Shown here: piece after piece, positions 28,491 to 37,097 of the stretch
Layout: every line of letters starts with the position of its first letter
How positions within the stretch are numbered: position 1 is the first letter of the stretch
Program-made: the position numbers and the translations under genes
Notes under the pieces: generated by a model
What the model saw: the letters and a program-made list of their open reading frames with translations, nothing else
Database searches by the model: none
Told to the model about the DNA's origin: nothing
Assembly (NCBI GenBank): GCA_030148665.1
Contig: JASBSZ010000004.1
Location: 18,923-82,922, forward strand
From: Alphaproteobacteria bacterium
GTDB taxonomy: Bacteria; Pseudomonadota; Alphaproteobacteria; Rhodobacterales; Rhodobacteraceae
Direction of reading: 5' to 3'
Length of the DNA stretch: 64,000 bases

Positions 28491-29891
28491 ATGTCCGGAA
28501 CGATATTGATCGTGGATGACGTGCCCACCAATCGCATGATCCTCAGGGCGAAACTGTCGGCAGCCTATTACGACGTGATCCAGGCCGACAATGGCCAGGA
28601 TGCGCTGGACAAGGTGGCCCGCCTGCAGCCCGATCTGGTGCTGCTGGACGTGATGATGCCCGATATCGACGGTTTTGCCGTCTGCAGGCGAATCAAGGAC
28701 AACCCCGAAACCGCGCATCTGCCGGTGGTGATGGTCACGGCGCTGGACAGCCGCCAGGACAGGCTGCGCGGGCTGGAATGCGGCGCCGACGATTTCCTGA
28801 CCAAGCCGATCAGCGACCTGGCCCTGCTGTCGCGCGTGCGCAACCTGCTGCGCGCCAAGTTCATGTTTGACGAGCTGCGCCTGCGCGACGCCACCAGCCG
28901 CGCGCTGGGCCTCGATGATCCGATGGCCGATATCGGGTTTTCTCCGCCGCCCGGACGCGTGGCCATGGTGCCCCGCAACCCGACCATGGGCCTGATCTGG
29001 ACCAGGGCGCTTGCCGGACAGACGGATTTCACCACCCATATCCTGAACCGGGCCGACGACGCGATGGCGCTGGCGCCCGAGGATCTGCCCGATGTCTTTC
29101 TGGTCCATGCCCGCCTCGGGGGCTATGGCGACGGGCTGCGTCTGGTGTCGCATCTGCGCTCGCGTCCGCATACCCGCCATTGCGGGGTCGTGCTGGTCGT
29201 GCCCGAACACGACCAGAAGATCGCGGCCAAGGGGCTGGACCTGGGCGCCAGCGACTATGTGTTCGAGCCCGTGGATCCGTCGGAAATGATCGTGCGCCTC
29301 AAGGGCCAGATCCGGCGCAAGCAGATCTCGGATCGTCTGCGCGCCAGCCTGAACGACACCCTGCGTCTGGCGGTGCAGGACCCGCTGACCGGGTTGTACA
29401 ATCGGCGCTATGCCATGCAGCACCTGGCGCGCATGATGCACAACGCAAGCGCAAGCGGCAGGAAATTCGCCCTGATGCTGCTGGACATCGACCGTTTCAA
29501 GCAGATCAACGACAGTTACGGCCACGCCGCCGGCGACCATGTGTTGCGCGAATTCGCCCGCCGGATCCAGGAAAACCTGCGCGGCGTGGACATGGTATCG
29601 CGCATCGGCGGCGAGGAATTTCTGGTCGCCATGCCCGACACGACCGAGGCGCAGGCGCGCAAGGCCTCGGAACGGCTGCGCCGGGTGATCGAACGTCGGC
29701 CGTTTCCCCTCGGTCGCGCGGATGCCACCCCCGGCACCGACCGGGTGCGGGTGACGGTTAGTGTCGGGGTGGTGATGGGCGACGCCAACGCCCCCGGCAT
29801 CGATCACCTGCTGCAGCACGCCGACGAAGCCCTCTACGCGTCAAAGAACGAGGGACGCAACATGGTCACGATGTTCGGCTCGGCCGCCTGA
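28491..29891 (+). CDS. pleD: PleD-type response regulator diguanylate cyclase
   Basis: Makes cyclic di-GMP when phosphorylated and controls motile-to-sessile change. The 466 residues run receiver domain (Asp53 in LVLLDVMMP), a degenerate second receiver (about 155-290, with no clear phospho-Asp), then a GGDEF domain with active RIGGEEF and an intact product-inhibition RxxD site (RGVD) five residues before GGEEF. The start at 28491 has TGGAGG upstream. This is the full Caulobacter PleD architecture, including the same phospho-acceptor position. Confidence 0.95.
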   Translation: MSGTILIVDDVPTNRMILRAKLSAAYYDVIQADNGQDALDKVARLQPDLVLLDVMMPDIDGFAVCRRIKDNPETAHLPVVMVTALDSRQDRLRGLECGADDFLTKPISDLALLSRVRNLLRAKFMFDELRLRDATSRALGLDDPMADIGFSPPPGRVAMVPRNPTMGLIWTRALAGQTDFTTHILNRADDAMALAPEDLPDVFLVHARLGGYGDGLRLVSHLRSRPHTRHCGVVLVVPEHDQKIAAKGLDLGASDYVFEPVDPSEMIVRLKGQIRRKQISDRLRASLNDTLRLAVQDPLTGLYNRRYAMQHLARMMHNASASGRKFALMLLDIDRFKQINDSYGHAAGDHVLREFARRIQENLRGVDMVSRIGGEEFLVAMPDTTEAQARKASERLRRVIERRPFPLGRADATPGTDRVRVTVSVGVVMGDANAPGIDHLLQHADEALYASKNEGRNMVTMFGSAA

Positions 29892-30017
29892 AGGGATACC
29901 CCCGAGGCGGGCACGGGGCAGGCTGTCGCGAGGCCCGGCACCCCCTGGACACCCCCTGGCACCGTGGACGGATCGGGCGCCATCCCTGCGTGCCGGACCC
30001 TCGTCGGGCAAACGAGC

Positions 30018-30593
30018 TCACTCGCCCGACGGCGGACGGCCCGGCCTGGCGCGGCGCGGAGTCTTGCGCGCCTCGATCAGACGCCGGGCAAAGGCCTTGC
30101 GCGCAGCGGGCGTCATGGCCTCGATCCGCGCCGCCAGCGCCTTTTGCCCCGCCTCGACCCGGGCCGCCACCAGTGCCGACTGGCGAGCAAATACGGATTC
30201 AAGCAAGGCCTTGTCCAGCGGGTCGGCCCGGATCGCACGGACAAAATCGCGCATCAGGATCCGCGGGCCCGAAAGACCCGCACGCAGCTGCTTGCGCTGG
30301 GCGCGCACGGCGCTGGCCAGCGCGGCGCGGTCCGCCGGTGACATCGCCCGCCAGTATGGCCGCAGGCCCAGGGTAATGATCTTGCGATCAGGCTGTCCGA
30401 CCGCCTGCGCCGTCCGGGGTCCCGCGCGCTGCCAGTCGCGCAGCCAGGCCCCGCCCAGAACCCCGATCAGCAGCAGGTTCAGCCCCAATGACAGGATCAG
30501 CACCAGCCCCAGCCCCCTGACGTGAGCGGGCTGTGCGCGGGGCAACCCCCGGCCTGTGTGGTCGTCGCCTGTTTTCCGGTCCTGTTGTGCCAT
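30018..30593 (-). CDS. periplasmic heavy-metal-sensor-like membrane protein
   Basis: A 191-residue protein with one hydrophobic segment (LGLVLILSLGLNLLLIGVLG, residues 29-48) and a Leu/Arg/Ala-rich helical region outside it, ending in a basic, proline-rich tail. The layout (anchor plus LRPYWRAMSPADRAAL and repeated helical hairpin) resembles the CpxP/periplasmic metal-sensor family. The start at 30593 is 14 bases after the upstream anti-sigma-like gene stop, so it ends the four-gene operon. What it senses is inferred. Confidence 0.75.
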   Translation of the reverse strand: MAQQDRKTGDDHTGRGLPRAQPAHVRGLGLVLILSLGLNLLLIGVLGGAWLRDWQRAGPRTAQAVGQPDRKIITLGLRPYWRAMSPADRAALASAVRAQRKQLRAGLSGPRILMRDFVRAIRADPLDKALLESVFARQSALVAARVEAGQKALAARIEAMTPAARKAFARRLIEARKTPRRARPGRPPSGE

Positions 30594-30607
30594 GTCCTGT
30601 TCCTGTC

Positions 30608-31057
30608 CTACCCTTCGGCCATCAGATCGTCGAGCGGCGGCAGGCCCGTCTCGACCGTCCCGCCATTGCCGTTGCTGCCCAGAGCCGCCCGGAAGACCGG
30701 CAGATCTCCGACCGGGGGCGGCGCCAGAAAGCCCAGCGCCAGCCCCGCCACCAGGCAGGCGGCCAGCACCCCTGCCCCGGCCCACGCGCGATGCGGGCCG
30801 GCAATGGCCGACAGCCACAGGCGCGCGCCACGAAACGCCAGAAAGCCCCGGCGCGCCCGCCCGCGGGGCGGTGCCTGCATCATCAGCGCCCTGTGTCGGA
30901 CAGCGGCCAGAAAATCGTCCGTCGGGGCCACATCGCGCGCGCGCGCCAATGCAAACAGAACATCGATCGCGTCGTCATCCAGGTGATCGTCCTTGCGGCC
31001 GGCTGCATCATTGGCCCGGCCAGACCCCGTGGCGCCATATGGATCCTTGCTTGTCAT
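30608..31057 (-). CDS. likely anti-sigma factor (single-pass membrane protein)
   Basis: A 149-residue protein with a soluble N-terminal half (DDDAIDVLFALARARDVAPT) and one transmembrane helix around residues 90-112, leaving a short periplasmic tail. It has no sequence signature strong enough for a named family, but its start overlaps the ECF sigma gene stop by four bases (ATGA), the standard arrangement of a cognate membrane anti-sigma factor. It lacks the Cys-His zinc motif of the ZAS anti-sigma group. Confidence 0.75.
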   Translation of the reverse strand: MTSKDPYGATGSGRANDAAGRKDDHLDDDAIDVLFALARARDVAPTDDFLAAVRHRALMMQAPPRGRARRGFLAFRGARLWLSAIAGPHRAWAGAGVLAACLVAGLALGFLAPPPVGDLPVFRAALGSNGNGGTVETGLPPLDDLMAEG

Positions 31058-31680
31058 TCCAACACTCCCAGTTCGTCCCTGCGCCCGGCAAGGCGCTGCT
31101 TCAACCCCCTCTTGCCGCGCGAAAGCAGGCTTTCCACCGCCTCGACGCTGATCCCGAGGATCTCGGCGATCTCGGGGTTCGAGCGCCCCTCGACATGGCG
31201 CAGGACAAGGGCGACATGCTGGCGCTCGGGCAGCCCGGCAAGGGCATGTTCAAGCGCCGCGAGGCGTTGTGCGGTCTGCAGGGCAACCTCGACCGCGGGC
31301 CGCCCGTCAGCGGGCTCGGCGATCTCGTCCAGCCCGACCGAGCGGCGCCGGCGCAGCCTGTCGGTACACAGGTTGCAGGCGACCCGGTACAGCCATGTTC
31401 CCACCCTTGCTTCGCCCGAACGCCAACGCGGCGCAATCTTCCACAGGCGCAGCATGGCCTCTTGCGTCACATCCTCGGCCTCGGCCCTGTCGTTCAACAG
31501 GCGAAAGGCCAGCCCGTGCACCATGGGCGTAAAGCGCGCGCACAACATCCGCGCCGCCGCCGCGTCGCCCCGGGCATACAGGCGCAGGAGCGCGTCGTCG
31601 TCCGGCCCGTCGATCGGCGCGGGCGCGGCGGGCGACCCATCGGCCCGGGATTCCGGTCTTGCGTTTGGCGGCATTTCCAT
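31054..31680 (-). CDS. RNA polymerase ECF sigma factor (sigma-70 family)
   Basis: A 208-residue group 4 sigma factor. Region 2 spans about residues 28-105 (AEAEDVTQEAMLRLWKIA then GTWLYRVACNLCTDRLRRR) and region 4 about 135-195 (LPERQHVALVLRHVEGRSNPEI then a helix-turn-helix ILGISVEAVESLLSRGKRGL). The N-terminal 25 residues are Pro/Ala-rich linker. The stop overlaps the next gene (ATGA). An EF-hand gene precedes it by 78 bases on the same strand, suggesting calcium or metal input. Confidence 0.93.
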   Translation of the reverse strand: MEMPPNARPESRADGSPAAPAPIDGPDDDALLRLYARGDAAAARMLCARFTPMVHGLAFRLLNDRAEAEDVTQEAMLRLWKIAPRWRSGEARVGTWLYRVACNLCTDRLRRRRSVGLDEIAEPADGRPAVEVALQTAQRLAALEHALAGLPERQHVALVLRHVEGRSNPEIAEILGISVEAVESLLSRGKRGLKQRLAGRRDELGVLE

Positions 31681-31758
31681 ATCCGGTCCGGGTAACGGTT
31701 TTTGCCCCGCAGGGCAAACCCGCCCGAACCGACAGGCGGCCGGGCCCGGGTGGCACGA

Positions 31759-32313
31759 TCAGTTGCCCGAGGGCGTGACCGGCTGTTTCACCTGTGCCGG
31801 CCGGGCGGCCCGAGGCGCCTTGCTGCCCATGCTGGCGGCACGCATCATTTCGGCCGCGCTCAGCCGACCGTCGCCATTGGTATCGAAACGCTTGAACAGA
31901 CGGTCGATACCGCGCGAGCCGACGGCCTCGTTCAATTCGATTGCGCCATCGCCGTTCTTGTCGCGCCGCGCCATCCTGGCATCGACCCGCCTCGATATCC
32001 GCTGCTCGACGCGCTTCATCGCCGCTGCGACCAGCTCTTGCTTGGTCAGCTTGCCGTCACCGTTGCTGTCACGCGATTCAAAGATCGCCTTGCGATAGGC
32101 CCTGATTTCATCGGGGGAAAGCAGCCCGTCGCCATTGGTGTCGGCCTTGGTGAACAGGGCCATGTAACCGTGAATCCGGGGTTTGGCCTTGGCGGCCGCC
32201 TTTGCCGCTCCTGCGGCTTGCGCGGCCGTGTCGTGGCCGGTCGCCAGCGCCGGTGCCGCCAGCAGGGTGAGGCAGGCCACCCCTGCCGTGATCGCTGATT
32301 TCGTCGGTTTCAT
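31759..32313 (-). CDS. exported EF-hand calcium-binding protein
   Basis: A 184-residue secreted protein with a signal peptide (about residues 1-25, ending APALATG) and four canonical EF-hand loops: Asp58-Glu69 (DTNGDGLLSPDE), Asp82-Glu93 (DSNGDGKLTKQE), Asp118-Glu129 (DKNGDGAIELNE) and Asp144-Glu155 (DTNGDGRLSAAE). All keep D-x-N-G-D-G, so real Ca2+ binding is likely. AGGAGAGAGCG precedes the ATG. It is the first gene of the leftward run that continues with the sigma factor, and could be sensor or target. Confidence 0.92.
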   Translation of the reverse strand: MKPTKSAITAGVACLTLLAAPALATGHDTAAQAAGAAKAAAKAKPRIHGYMALFTKADTNGDGLLSPDEIRAYRKAIFESRDSNGDGKLTKQELVAAAMKRVEQRISRRVDARMARRDKNGDGAIELNEAVGSRGIDRLFKRFDTNGDGRLSAAEMMRAASMGSKAPRAARPAQVKQPVTPSGN

Positions 32314-32487
32314 CGCTCTCTCCTGTGGATGGATGCGCCCGTCAAGATGGGCTTGTGCCCGGGCTCGTGTTCATTCAAACGCGCAAGCGATGCAGTTCCG
32401 TCGCAGGGGCGCGAAAAAACACGCGACATGGCGCCGCAAGACAGCTTGTCCCATTCCATTTTCCGCCAGGTGGGCTATCTGACGCCC

Positions 32488-32910
32488 ATGAGCGAGAATT
32501 TCCAACCCGAGCCCGCGCAGGCCGAACCACCCGAGCGGCCCGCCCGGCAAGCCATGTTTCGTGGTCTGCGTCTCAAGTGCCCCAACTGCGGGTCGGGGCC
32601 GTTGATGCGCAGCTATCTTAAGGTGCGTGATCACTGTCCCGTATGCGGGGAAGAGCTGTATCATCACCGCGCCGATGACGGCCCGGCCTATCTGACCATC
32701 CTGATCACCGGACACATCATCGCGCCGCTGATCTTTTTCGTGTTCTTCACCTTTCGGCCCGACCCGCTGGTCATGGCGGTGGGCTTTACCATCGGTTTCG
32801 TCGCAATTGCCCTGTTCATGCTGCCGCGTCTCAAGGGCATGTTCGTGGGCCTGCAATGGGCCAAGCGCATGCACGGTTTCGGCCGTAGCAACGACATCGC
32901 GGGCGGCTGA
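32488..32910 (+). CDS. DUF983 zinc-ribbon membrane protein
   Basis: A 140-residue inner-membrane protein of the DUF983 family. A zinc ribbon (CPNCGSGPLM then CPVCGEELY, two Cys pairs, near residues 30-60) is followed by two hydrophobic helices. The start at 32488 (MSENFQPEPAQ) is chosen because the upstream frame is not protein-like. The family is conserved in alphaproteobacteria, with function unknown. It lies 60 bases before the NUDIX gene on the same strand. Confidence 0.88.
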   Translation: MSENFQPEPAQAEPPERPARQAMFRGLRLKCPNCGSGPLMRSYLKVRDHCPVCGEELYHHRADDGPAYLTILITGHIIAPLIFFVFFTFRPDPLVMAVGFTIGFVAIALFMLPRLKGMFVGLQWAKRMHGFGRSNDIAGG

Positions 32911-32970
32911 TCTGGACATTCCGGGCGACTCGGGCCTATCTGGCCCGATGACCCAATTCGAGCAGACACC

Positions 32971-33651
32971 ATGAACAAGGCCCGGATTCGCAATGCGGCA
33001 ACCGTCATCATGCTGCGCGACAAGGACACCCGCCCGCGCATCCTGATGGGCCAGCGCGGGGCGCGGGCGGCCTTCATGCCCAACAAGTTCGTCTTTCCGG
33101 GCGGCGCGCTGGATGACGACGATTTCAAGGTGCCCCTTGCCGACCCCCTGCCCGAGCGCTGCATGACCCGGCTGCGGATGCATGCCGACCCGGCCCTGGC
33201 CGAGCCGCTGGTTCTGGCCGCCATCCGCGAGGTGTGGGAGGAAACCGGCCTCTTGCTGGGCCGGCCGGCACCCGATGCCGCAGCGATGGCCGACGACATG
33301 CCCTCCGAATGGCAGGGTTTTTTCCGCCAGGGGGTGCTGCCCAGCGGTGCGGGCATGCGCTTTGTCTTTCGCGCGATCACCCCGCCGGGGCGGCCGCGCC
33401 GGTTCGATGCGCGGTTTTTTCTGGTCGATGCCGACCGGATAGAGGGCGACGCCGACGATTTCTCGCATGCCTGTGACGAGCTCAGCCATCTGCAATGGAT
33501 CCCGCTGGACGAGGCCCGCGATTTCGACCTGCCCTTCATCACCGAGGTGGTATTGGCCGAGGTTCAGGCCAATCTGCGCGACCCCGACCGCAATGCGCGC
33601 GTGCCGTTCTTTTTCAACGAGGACGGGCGGTCGAATTTCCTGCGCCTGTAG
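32971..33651 (+). CDS. NUDIX hydrolase
   Basis: A 226-residue pyrophosphohydrolase. The NUDIX box is split by a loop: the catalytic part reads AAIREVWEETGLLLG, after the Gly-rich PGGALDDDD. Substrate class cannot be read from the sequence; the N-terminal PRILMGQRG and length suggest a CoA- or nucleotide-type NUDIX. The start at 32971 follows a short spacer after DUF983. The protein ends GRSNFLRL, with no extra domain. Confidence 0.88.
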   Translation: MNKARIRNAATVIMLRDKDTRPRILMGQRGARAAFMPNKFVFPGGALDDDDFKVPLADPLPERCMTRLRMHADPALAEPLVLAAIREVWEETGLLLGRPAPDAAAMADDMPSEWQGFFRQGVLPSGAGMRFVFRAITPPGRPRRFDARFFLVDADRIEGDADDFSHACDELSHLQWIPLDEARDFDLPFITEVVLAEVQANLRDPDRNARVPFFFNEDGRSNFLRL

Positions 33652-33715
33652 GGATGTGTGCCCTGTCATAAAACCAGTTGAACCCCTAGAATAGGTCCAG
33701 AATCAGGGGGAATAC

Positions 33716-35194
33716 ATGGCCATCGACCCGGAAACATTCTTTCTGGATCCCAATTTCCAGGGAACGCTGCAAAGCCAGATCCAGCAGATCGTGGCCGCCG
33801 CCATCCTGTCGGGGCGCTTTCGTCCGGGCGAAAAGATGCCCTCCTCGCGCCGTCTGGCACAGCATCTGGGCATTTCGCGCATCACCGTCACCCTGGCCTA
33901 TACCGAGCTTGTGGCCGACGACTATCTGACGACGCGCGCGCGATCCGGCTATTATGTGTCGGAAACCGCGCCGGTGTCGCCTGTCAGCGGCATCGCCCGG
34001 AATGTTTCGCCCGAGGGCGGGCAGGATCGCGTTGACTGGGGCCAGGCCATCGCGCGCCGCTATTCCGGCGCCCGCCTTGTCGAGCGCCTGCCCGACTGGC
34101 GCAGCTATCCCTACCCCTTCATCTATGGCCAGGCCGACCCGAGCCTGTTCAACCAGTCCAGCTGGCGGCTGTGCGCGCATCAGGCGCTGGGGAAAAAGGA
34201 ATTCGACAGCCTGACCACCGATTACGGCGAGCGCGACGACCCGGAACTGATCGACTTCATCTCGCGCCACACCCTGCCCCGGCGCGGCATCCTTGCCCGG
34301 CCCGAACAGATCCTCGTCACGCTGGGGGCACAGAATGCGCTGTGGCTGGCGGTGCAGATCCTGCTGGGGCCGGGACGCAAGGCGGTGATCGAGGAACCCG
34401 GCTATCCGGGGCTGCGCGACATCCTGCGGCATGCGGGCTGTGCGTTGCAGGCAGTGCCGGTTGACGGTGCCGGCCTGCCGCCCGAACGCCTGCCAAGCGC
34501 TCTGGACGTGGTCTTTACCACCCCCAGCCACCAATGCCCGACCACCGCCACCATGCCGATCGAGCGCCGCCGCGCGCTGCTGAAACTGGCGCATGAGCGC
34601 GATTTCCTGCTGGTCGAGGATGATTACGAATTCGAGATGAGCTTTCTGCACGCCCCCACGCCGGCGCTGAAATCGCTGGATGAGGACGGGCGCGTGATCT
34701 ATGTGGGCTCGTTTTCCAAATCGCTGTTTCCGGGGCTGCGGCTGGGTTATCTGGTGGGCTCCGAGTCCTTCATCCGCGAGGCCCGCGCCCTGCGCCACGC
34801 CATGCTGCGCCACCCGCCCGGCCATATCCAGCGCACCACCGCCTATTTTCTGGCCCGCGGCCATTACGACGCCATGATCCGGCAGATGCGCAACGCCTAT
34901 GAACGCCGCCGCGCCGTGATGCAGGCGGCGCTGGAGCAAACCCCGATCGAGATTGCCGGCAGCGCGGGTTTCGGTGGCTCCAGCTTCTGGGTGAGGGCGC
35001 CCTATGGCATCGACACCGCCGTGCTGGCCACGCGTCTGCGCGAACGCGGCGTGCTGATCGAGCCGGGCAATCCCTTTTTTGCCGGGGCGGATGCTCCCGG
35101 AAACTGTTTCCGCCTGGCCTATTCATCGATCCCCGCCAGCCATATCCCCGAGGGCGTGGCGCGCATTGCGCAGGAAATCGAGGCGATGGGCTGA
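33716..35194 (+). CDS. MocR-type transcriptional regulator (GntR HTH + aminotransferase fold)
   Basis: A 492-residue chimeric regulator. Residues 10-85 form a GntR winged helix (GRFRPGEKMPSSRRLAQHLG), and residues 120-490 form a type I PLP-dependent aminotransferase fold; VGSFSKSLFPGLRLGY carries the Lys that would bind PLP. The usual targets are vitamin B6, taurine or GABA genes, but none is next to it; hisB is immediately downstream, so its target lies elsewhere or is hisB itself. GGGGGAATAC precedes the start. Confidence 0.9.
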   Translation: MAIDPETFFLDPNFQGTLQSQIQQIVAAAILSGRFRPGEKMPSSRRLAQHLGISRITVTLAYTELVADDYLTTRARSGYYVSETAPVSPVSGIARNVSPEGGQDRVDWGQAIARRYSGARLVERLPDWRSYPYPFIYGQADPSLFNQSSWRLCAHQALGKKEFDSLTTDYGERDDPELIDFISRHTLPRRGILARPEQILVTLGAQNALWLAVQILLGPGRKAVIEEPGYPGLRDILRHAGCALQAVPVDGAGLPPERLPSALDVVFTTPSHQCPTTATMPIERRRALLKLAHERDFLLVEDDYEFEMSFLHAPTPALKSLDEDGRVIYVGSFSKSLFPGLRLGYLVGSESFIREARALRHAMLRHPPGHIQRTTAYFLARGHYDAMIRQMRNAYERRRAVMQAALEQTPIEIAGSAGFGGSSFWVRAPYGIDTAVLATRLRERGVLIEPGNPFFAGADAPGNCFRLAYSSIPASHIPEGVARIAQEIEAMG

Positions 35195-35206
35195 CCGGCG
35201 GGATTT

Positions 35207-35228
35207 GCGTATTTTCACAAAGAAGAAG
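35207..35228 (+). repeat. 22-base dispersed intergenic motif, copy 1
   Basis: GCGTATTTTCACAAAGAAGA plus AG, found between the MocR-type gene and hisB. The same motif with a single mismatch recurs at 42251-42272 before the DUF1638 gene. The AT-rich, purine-tailed sequence is unlike its surroundings. Confidence 0.65.
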
Positions 35229-35311
35229 CATCCCGGGCCTGCCGGCATACAGGCTTTTCAAGGTGGGGCGTTCATGCCTATAAGGCGGCAGGCGGGATGA
35301 AAGGAAAAGCC

Positions 35312-35899
35312 ATGCGCAAGGCCAGCATCGAACGCAAGACAGCCGAAACCGAAATATCCGTCGAGATCGACCTCGACGGCACCGGCCGTTACGACAATGC
35401 GACCGGCATCGGTTTTTTCGACCACATGCTGGACCAGCTCGCCCGCCACGCGCTGATCGACATGAATGTGCGCGCGCAGGGCGATCTGCATATCGACGAT
35501 CACCACACGGTCGAGGATTGCGGCATCGCGCTGGGCAAGGCGCTGGCGCAGGCGCTGGGCGACAAGCGCGGCATCCGGCGTTATGGTTCCTGCCTGCTGC
35601 CGATGGACGAAACGCTTGTGCGTGCTGCGCTGGATCTGTCGGGGCGGCCGTTTCTGGTGTGGGATCTGGACCTGCCAAGTGCCAAGATCGGCACATTCGA
35701 CACGGAACTGGTGCGCGAGTTCTTTACCGCATTCGCGATGAATGGCGGCATCACGCTGCATGTCACGCGTCTGGCGGGCGTCAACAGCCACCATATTGCC
35801 GAAGCCGCCTTCAAGGCCGTTGCCCGTGCCCTGCGCGAGGCGATCGAACCCGACCCGCGCAAGGGGGATGCGATTCCATCCACCAAGGGGACGCTGTGA
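35312..35899 (+). CDS. hisB: imidazoleglycerol-phosphate dehydratase
   Basis: Sixth step of histidine synthesis. The 195 residues carry the Mn-binding histidine motifs [15 protein letters not shown] and [15 protein letters not shown] near the N terminus, and [20 protein letters not shown] near the C terminus. The monofunctional form lacks the phosphatase domain of E. coli HisB, as expected in alphaproteobacteria. The start at 35312 has AAAGGAAAAG upstream; ATG 35297 is also in frame. The stop lies one base before the hisH start codon. Confidence 0.96.
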   Translation: MRKASIERKTAETEISVEIDLDGTGRYDNATGIGFFDHMLDQLARHALIDMNVRAQGDLHIDDHHTVEDCGIALGKALAQALGDKRGIRRYGSCLLPMDETLVRAALDLSGRPFLVWDLDLPSAKIGTFDTELVREFFTAFAMNGGITLHVTRLAGVNSHHIAEAAFKAVARALREAIEPDPRKGDAIPSTKGTL

Positions 35900-35900
35900 C

Positions 35901-36542
35901 GTGACCTGCGCGATCATCGACTACAATTCAGGCAATCTGCGCTCGGCCGAGAAAAGTTTTCAGCGCATGGCGGCCGAGCTGGACACCGGCGATGTGGTGG
36001 TCACGTCAGACCCCGATCTGGTGGCGCGCGCCGGGCGCATCGTGCTGCCCGGAGTCGGGGCCTTTGCCGATTGCCGCGCCGGGCTGGCCAGCTATGACGG
36101 GCTGTTCGAGGCCATCGAGCAGGCCGTGCTAGGCAGGGGCGTGCCATTCCTGGGCATCTGTGTCGGCATGCAGATGATGGCCACCCGCGGGCTGGAACAC
36201 GGGCTGGACACGCCGGGTTTCGACTGGATCGAGGGCGAGGTCGTCCGGCTTGAGCCCGCTGACCCGGCGCTGAAGATTCCGCATATGGGCTGGAACAACC
36301 TGGTGATCGACCGGCCGCACCCGGTGCTGGAGGGGATCACATCGGGCGATCACGCCTATTTCGTGCATTCCTACCATTTCCTGCCGGCCGACGGCGGCCA
36401 TCTGGTCGCCCATGTCGATCATGGCGGCCCGGTCACCGCGATGGTGGCGCGCGACAACATGGTCGGCACCCAGTTCCACCCGGAAAAGAGTCAGGCAACC
36501 GGGCTGCGGCTGATCGGCAATTTCCTGCGCTGGCGGCCCTAG
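35901..36542 (+). CDS. hisH: imidazole glycerol phosphate synthase, glutaminase subunit
   Basis: Class I glutamine amidotransferase that feeds ammonia to HisF. The start is GTG at 35901 (VTCAIIDYNSGNL), one base after the hisB stop. The catalytic triad is visible: Cys87 in GICVGMQMM, and the His and Glu of TQFHPEKSQ. The partner HisF is not encoded next to it, although hisA lies 550 bases further on. The protein is 213 residues, normal for the family. Confidence 0.96.
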   Translation: MTCAIIDYNSGNLRSAEKSFQRMAAELDTGDVVVTSDPDLVARAGRIVLPGVGAFADCRAGLASYDGLFEAIEQAVLGRGVPFLGICVGMQMMATRGLEHGLDTPGFDWIEGEVVRLEPADPALKIPHMGWNNLVIDRPHPVLEGITSGDHAYFVHSYHFLPADGGHLVAHVDHGGPVTAMVARDNMVGTQFHPEKSQATGLRLIGNFLRWRP

Positions 36543-36559
36543 GGCGTAGCCCCAGGACC

Positions 36560-36961
36560 CTACTTGACGCGGCTCCAGACCCCCCCGTCACGACAGATGA
36601 ACAGGATGCAGCCCCGCACCGTCAGCTTGTCGCCCTTGAGCACCAGCTTGCCCTTGTAGACCTTGTCGCGGTCGGGCGACCAGACCTTGCCGCCGCCGTA
36701 ATTTCCTCCGCCCTGGTTCACCATGTCCCAGATCAGCTTCTTGCCGATGTTCTTTGATTTGTAGGGGCTGTTGTCCGAGGCATTGAACGAGGCGACCAGC
36801 GTGCCGCAGATCTTGTCCCCGCAGGGGGCGATGCGGATGTTTCCGTATTTGCCGTTGTCGTCGGGAATGGTTTTCCACATCCCGAAAATCGGATCGGCCG
36901 CAAAGGCCGGTGTCGCTGCGGCAAGGACGACCCACATGAATATCGCGATCAGTCTTTTCAT
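36560..36961 (-). CDS. DUF2147 exported protein
   Basis: A 133-residue protein with a signal peptide (MKRLIAIFMWVVLAAATPAFA) and the DUF2147 body: IFGMWKTIPDDNG, then a Gly-rich middle and a conserved Trp-containing C terminus (GGVWSRVK). Function is unknown; family members are lipocalin-like small periplasmic proteins. GGGAGGAAAAG lies before the ATG at 36961. It is inserted antisense between hisH and hisA, an arrangement familiar from other Rhodobacterales. Confidence 0.85.
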   Translation of the reverse strand: MKRLIAIFMWVVLAAATPAFAADPIFGMWKTIPDDNGKYGNIRIAPCGDKICGTLVASFNASDNSPYKSKNIGKKLIWDMVNQGGGNYGGGKVWSPDRDKVYKGKLVLKGDKLTVRGCILFICRDGGVWSRVK

Positions 36962-37097
36962 CTTTTCCTCCCATTTGGCGGGATCAGCTTCGGGCAATCC
37001 AGGCGATCTTGCAAGCATTTCCTCGGTGGGCGCGGCCTTGGCAATCGCCCCGCCATGTGCTTAACAGCGCGCGATGCCCAGACAAGGAAGCAATGCC

